9,725 nucleotides of DNA, taken from contig JAEYZV010000626.1 in the NCBI GenBank assembly GCA_023427865.1, positions 1-9,725 of the forward strand, given 5' to 3'. This document shows positions 7,059 through 9,725 of the stretch, in pieces. How positions within the stretch are numbered: the first letter of the stretch is position 1; every line of letters starts with the position of its first letter. The position numbers and the translations under genes are program-made. Under the pieces are notes generated by a model that saw only the letters and a list, made by a program, of their open reading frames with translations, made no database searches and was not told the DNA's origin. The stretch is from Acidobacteriota bacterium (GTDB taxonomy: Bacteria > Acidobacteriota > Vicinamibacteria > Vicinamibacterales > Vicinamibacteraceae).

Positions 7059-7871
7059 ATGTCGCACGATTGCCAAGCCTGTCCCGTCGCCTCGGAACTC
7101 GCGCCGCTCGGCGTCCAGGTGGGCGGCGTCGACCGTGTGATCGCCCTTGCAGGCAACCCCAACACGGGCAAGAGCACGCTCTTCAACGCGCTGACCGGCC
7201 TGCACCAGCACACCGGCAACTGGCCGGGCAAGCCGGTGACGCGGGCCGAGGGCGGGTTTGCGTACGGCAACGTCCGCTACAAGATCGTCGACCTGCCCGG
7301 GACGTACTCGCTGCTGTCGGCGTCGCAGGACGAGGAGGTCGCGCGTGACTTCATCCTCTTCGGCCAGCCGCACGCGGTGATCGTCGTCACCGACGCGAGC
7401 GCGCTCGAGCGCAACCTGAACCTGGTGCTGCAGGTGCTCGAGATCACCGACCGCGTCGTCGTCGCCGTGAACCTGATGGACGAGGCGAGACGGAAGGGGA
7501 TCGACGTCGACACCAGGAGTCTGGCTCGCGATCTCGGCGTGCCGGTCGTGCCGGTCGTCGCGCGTACCGGCGAAGGGCTGCACGCGCTGCTCACGTCGGT
7601 GGACGGCGTCTCGAGTGGCGCGATCGCGACGACGCCATTGCGGGTGACGGGCACACCGGAGTTCGAGCACGCGGTGCGGGAGTTGATGACGCAGATCGAG
7701 GCTGCGGCGCCCGGCGTGCCCAACAGCCGCTGGCTCGCCATCCGGTTGCTCGACGGCGACGCGCGCGTCGAGGAGGCCCTGCGAACCGGCGAGCTGGGGC
7801 GAATGGTGTCGCGGCAGCAGCAGCGTGACGTGAGGTTCAGCAAACAGATCGCGCTGCAGGGCGCGCAGTGA
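7059..7871 (+). CDS. feoB: FeoB GTPase domain as a separate protein (NFeoB)
   Basis: This 270-aa protein is the cytoplasmic G-domain half of the FeoB ferrous iron transporter, without the membrane part. The G motifs are clear: G1 GNPNTGKST (32-40), G2 region HTGNWPGKPVT (51-61), G3 DLPG (78-81), G4 NLMD (138-141) and G5 ARTGEG (168-173). Residues about 190-270 look like the helical GDI-like region. The N-terminus has an extra metal-ligand-like cluster, MSHDCQACP (H3, C5, C8). The ATG follows the regulator's stop by 5 nt; GGAGGT at 7041-7046 is 12 nt upstream, a long spacing. The TGA stop is in the same frame as the FeoB membrane gene, with ACG CCG between it and the next ATG. Partner: the permease encoded immediately downstream. 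Confidence 0.93.
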   Translation: MSHDCQACPVASELAPLGVQVGGVDRVIALAGNPNTGKSTLFNALTGLHQHTGNWPGKPVTRAEGGFAYGNVRYKIVDLPGTYSLLSASQDEEVARDFILFGQPHAVIVVTDASALERNLNLVLQVLEITDRVVVAVNLMDEARRKGIDVDTRSLARDLGVPVVPVVARTGEGLHALLTSVDGVSSGAIATTPLRVTGTPEFEHAVRELMTQIEAAAPGVPNSRWLAIRLLDGDARVEEALRTGELGRMVSRQQQRDVRFSKQIALQGAQ

Positions 7872-7877
7872 ACGCCG

Positions 7878-9296
7878 ATGTCCACTCTCGCTCCCCGCGC
7901 AGCCCCGACACCTGATGACGTGCTCACACGGGCGCGCGAACTGCGCCGGTCGCTGAGCAACGGTTTCCGCGAAGAGGCCGTGAAGTCGCTTTATGCCGAG
8001 GCCGAGCGCGTGGCCCAGCGCGCCGTGTCGCGCGAGGGGCGTCCGCACGGCGTGGATCTCGACCAGCGGATCGATCGCCTCGTCACCTCACCGTGGCTCG
8101 GGCTGCCGATCATGCTCGTGCTGCTCGCGGCCGTGTTCTGGCTGACTGTCGCCGGCGCGAACGTGCCATCGGCGATGCTCGCTTCGGCGCTGTTCTGGGT
8201 CGAGGATCAGGCGGTGGCGCTGTCGGACGCCGCTGGCGTGCCGTGGTGGATTACCGGGTTCGTCTGGCACGGCGTCTACCGCGGGCTTGCATGGGTCGTC
8301 AGCGTGATGCTGCCGCCGATGGCGATCTTCTTCCCGCTGTTCACGATCTTCGAGGACCTCGGCTACCTGCCGCGCGTCGCGTTCAACCTCGACTTCCTGT
8401 TCCGCCGGGCCGGCGCACACGGCAAGCAGGCGCTGACGATGGCGATGGGTTTCGGCTGTAACGCCGCGGGCGTCATCTCGACGCGCATCATCGATTCCCC
8501 GCGCGAGCGCCTCGTCGCCATCCTCACCAACAACTTCGTGCCGTGCAACGGGCGGTACCCGACGCTGATCATGCTCGGCGTGATCTTCGTGGGCGGGTCG
8601 TTCTCGCCGGGGTTCGCGTCGATTGCCGCCGCCGGCGCCGTCGTCGGCGTCGTGGTGCTCGGCATCGGGTTCACACTCCTGATGTCGTGGCTGCTGTCGC
8701 AGACGGTCCTGCGCGGCGAGGCGTCGGCGTTCACGCTGGAACTGCCGCCGTACCGGCGCCCGAGCATCGGCCGCATCTTCTACACGTCACTGATCGATCG
8801 GACGCTGTTCGTCCTCTGGCGCGCCATCTGGACCGCCGCGCCGGCCGGTGCCGTGATCTGGCTGATGGCCAACATCCACTGGGGCGACAGGTCGCTCGTC
8901 GCGTTGAGCGCCGGCTGGCTCGATCCGCTGGGCCGCGCCATCGGGCTCGATGGCGTCATCCTGCTCGCGTACGTGATCGCGATCCCGGCCAACGAGATCG
9001 TCGTACCGACGCTGGTGATGGCCTACATGGGCGCCGGGATGATGACCGAGATGGAAGGCCTCGGCGACCTCCGCCGCCTGCTCGTGGACCAGCAGGGCTG
9101 GACGATGCTGACGGCGGTGAACCTGATGCTGTTCTCGCTGCTGCACAACCCGTGTGCGACGACGATCATCACGATCTACAAGGAGACGCTGAGCGCGAAG
9201 TGGGCGACGCTCGGCGCGCTGCTGCCGCTCGGCACGGCGTTCCTCGTGTGCTTCCTGACGGCCACCGTTGCCCGCGCCTTCGGGTGGGGCGGATAG
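7878..9296 (+). CDS. feoB: FeoB membrane permease domain as a separate protein
   Basis: This 472-aa inner-membrane protein is the permease half of FeoB, which imports Fe(II) into the cytoplasm. Residues 1-60 are a charged helical region corresponding to the link after the G domain. DQRIDRLVTSPWLGLPI (62-78) is the typical FeoB entry into the membrane, and about ten hydrophobic segments follow. Gate-type motifs are present: MGFGCNAAGV (C194), NNFVPCNGRYPTL (C223), IPANEIVVPTL (369-379) and LLHNPCATTI (C426). The start is 6 nt after the GTPase stop, in the same frame, and has no good Shine-Dalgarno, which suggests translational coupling or reinitiation. Intact FeoB is usually one chain of about 700-800 residues; the two proteins here sum to 742, so nothing obvious is lost. 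It is the last gene of the operon. Confidence 0.95.
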   Translation: MSTLAPRAAPTPDDVLTRARELRRSLSNGFREEAVKSLYAEAERVAQRAVSREGRPHGVDLDQRIDRLVTSPWLGLPIMLVLLAAVFWLTVAGANVPSAMLASALFWVEDQAVALSDAAGVPWWITGFVWHGVYRGLAWVVSVMLPPMAIFFPLFTIFEDLGYLPRVAFNLDFLFRRAGAHGKQALTMAMGFGCNAAGVISTRIIDSPRERLVAILTNNFVPCNGRYPTLIMLGVIFVGGSFSPGFASIAAAGAVVGVVVLGIGFTLLMSWLLSQTVLRGEASAFTLELPPYRRPSIGRIFYTSLIDRTLFVLWRAIWTAAPAGAVIWLMANIHWGDRSLVALSAGWLDPLGRAIGLDGVILLAYVIAIPANEIVVPTLVMAYMGAGMMTEMEGLGDLRRLLVDQQGWTMLTAVNLMLFSLLHNPCATTIITIYKETLSAKWATLGALLPLGTAFLVCFLTATVARAFGWGG

Positions 9297-9298
9297 GG

Positions 9299-9410
9299 AC
9301 AGGTAACAGGGGGGACAGGAGTCGGGTAACAGGGCAGGTAACAGGAACAGGTGTCAGGTCACAGGAAGACAGACTGCTAGTGACGGGGCTACAGGGCACG
9401 GGAATACAGG
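9299..9410. repeat. Cluster of irregular ACAGG / GGTAACAGG repeats
   Basis: Directly after the FeoB stop, ACAGG occurs nine times in 112 bases: 9299, 9306, 9315, 9329, 9341, 9347, 9361, 9391 and 9406. Three are inside exact GGTAACAGG copies at 9302-9310, 9325-9333 and 9337-9345, and one TCAGG variant lies at 9354-9358. A further ACAGG is at 9454-9458. Spacing is irregular (6 to 30 bases), so this is neither a simple microsatellite nor a CRISPR array. The rest of the 192-bp spacer shows no gene and no clear terminator. The function is unknown; a decayed intergenic repeat family is possible. Confidence 0.7.
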
Positions 9411-9488
9411 GGCTCCAGGAACTCAGGGAGCCGGGAGGACGGTCGCGCCGGTGACAGGCGCCGTTGTTCTCGACGTGGCCTTGCACGT

Positions 9489-9725
9489 TCACGGGTCCGC
9501 GAGGCCGAACGCGTCGGGGCGCAAGCCGATGCGCGACAGCAGCGCCAGCGATTCCGGTGTGATCGGCAGTCGCCCCGCGCGCAGGTCGACGCCAAGCAGG
9601 CAGAGATTGGCCGATCTGGAAGCGAGTGCGTCCTCGAGCGAGGCGACGGCGGCACGCGTCCGTCCGAGGGCATGGTGCGTGACCGCCACTTGATAGGGAT
9701 CGGGAGCCGGGGTCGCGTTCCCCGT
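9489..9725 (-). CDS. C-terminal end of a TPR-type protein (partial, runs off the window)
   Basis: An open frame enters from the right edge and stops at the complement of 9489-9491, showing 78 residues. The visible part reads DPYQVAVTHHALGRTRAAVASLEDALASR, then LCLLGVDLRAGRL and ALLSRIGLRP. This matches the usual ending of TPR-containing Ser/Thr kinases or TolB-like winged-helix/TPR proteins, in which a helical repeat precedes a xxVDPRFxxLRxxPRFxxLLxRxGL tail. The DPRF and RSDPRF positions are degenerate here (VDLRAG, ITPESL). A GTG at the complement of 9687-9689 could be mistaken for a start, but the frame continues upstream and the homology begins before it. The full protein cannot be named from this end alone. 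Confidence 0.65.
   Translation of the reverse strand, partial: TGNATPAPDPYQVAVTHHALGRTRAAVASLEDALASRSANLCLLGVDLRAGRLPITPESLALLSRIGLRPDAFGLADP

Noticed and set aside
7869..7880. FeoB as a broken pseudogene
   Set aside because: Both halves keep all key motifs and the total length is normal. The second half has its own ATG 6 nt after the stop, and separate FeoB GTPase proteins are known to me from related bacteria. Kept instead as a finding about the same-frame junction.
7005..8048. Minus-strand open frame (347 codons) opposite the FeoB GTPase gene
   Set aside because: It is an antisense shadow; the plus strand carries all five G motifs.
9299..9410. CRISPR array
   Set aside because: The repeats are 5-9 bases with irregular 6-30 base spacing, unlike the 23-40 base repeats and uniform spacers of CRISPR. 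No cas gene is present.

Overview
The window is GC-rich and densely coded. Its gene style is a serine/threonine kinase with external TPRs, a carboxypeptidase-regulatory-type TonB receptor, and a two-piece FeoB beside a DtxR-FeoA protein. This points to a Gram-negative soil-type bacterium, most likely Acidobacteriota of the Vicinamibacteria/Luteitalea kind. That placement is inference from gene style, not a database result.

Layout. Left part, minus strand (31-3045): a 908-aa membrane-anchored Ser/Thr protein kinase with a C-terminal TPR region, followed by a 70-aa hypothetical protein. The two are separated by a 75-bp gap that contains a perfect 7-bp stem-loop directly after the kinase stop. 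A 239-bp divergent intergenic region (3046-3284) then holds a tandem GGACGTCC repeat, an imperfect palindrome centred on AACGTT, and a perfect 16-bp palindrome that ends two bases before the next start codon.

Middle and right part, plus strand (3285-9296): a tight five-gene operon with junctions of -4, -4, +5 and +6 bases. The order is TonB-dependent outer-membrane receptor, secreted TlpA-like thiol-disulfide protein, membrane-anchored DtxR-like regulator carrying two FeoA-like domains, FeoB GTPase domain as a separate protein, and FeoB membrane permease as a separate protein. Read together, this is a candidate complete iron (or other divalent metal) import route. The receptor would cross the outer membrane, the TlpA-like protein would act in the periplasm, and FeoB would cross the inner membrane. 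FeoA domains and metal sensing are placed on one membrane-tethered protein, and the 16-bp palindrome is the obvious candidate operator.

Right end: a 192-bp spacer (9297-9488) begins with a cluster of irregular ACAGG/GGTAACAGG repeats. It is followed by the C-terminal end of a minus-strand TPR-type protein that runs off the window.

The most unusual points are the predicted membrane-tethered DtxR-FeoA-FeoA protein, the FeoB gene divided by one in-frame TGA with the second ATG two codons later in the same frame, the paired-cysteine NCQNC motif in the receptor plug next to a secreted thioredoxin-fold gene, and the operator-like palindrome that takes the place of a ribosome binding site.
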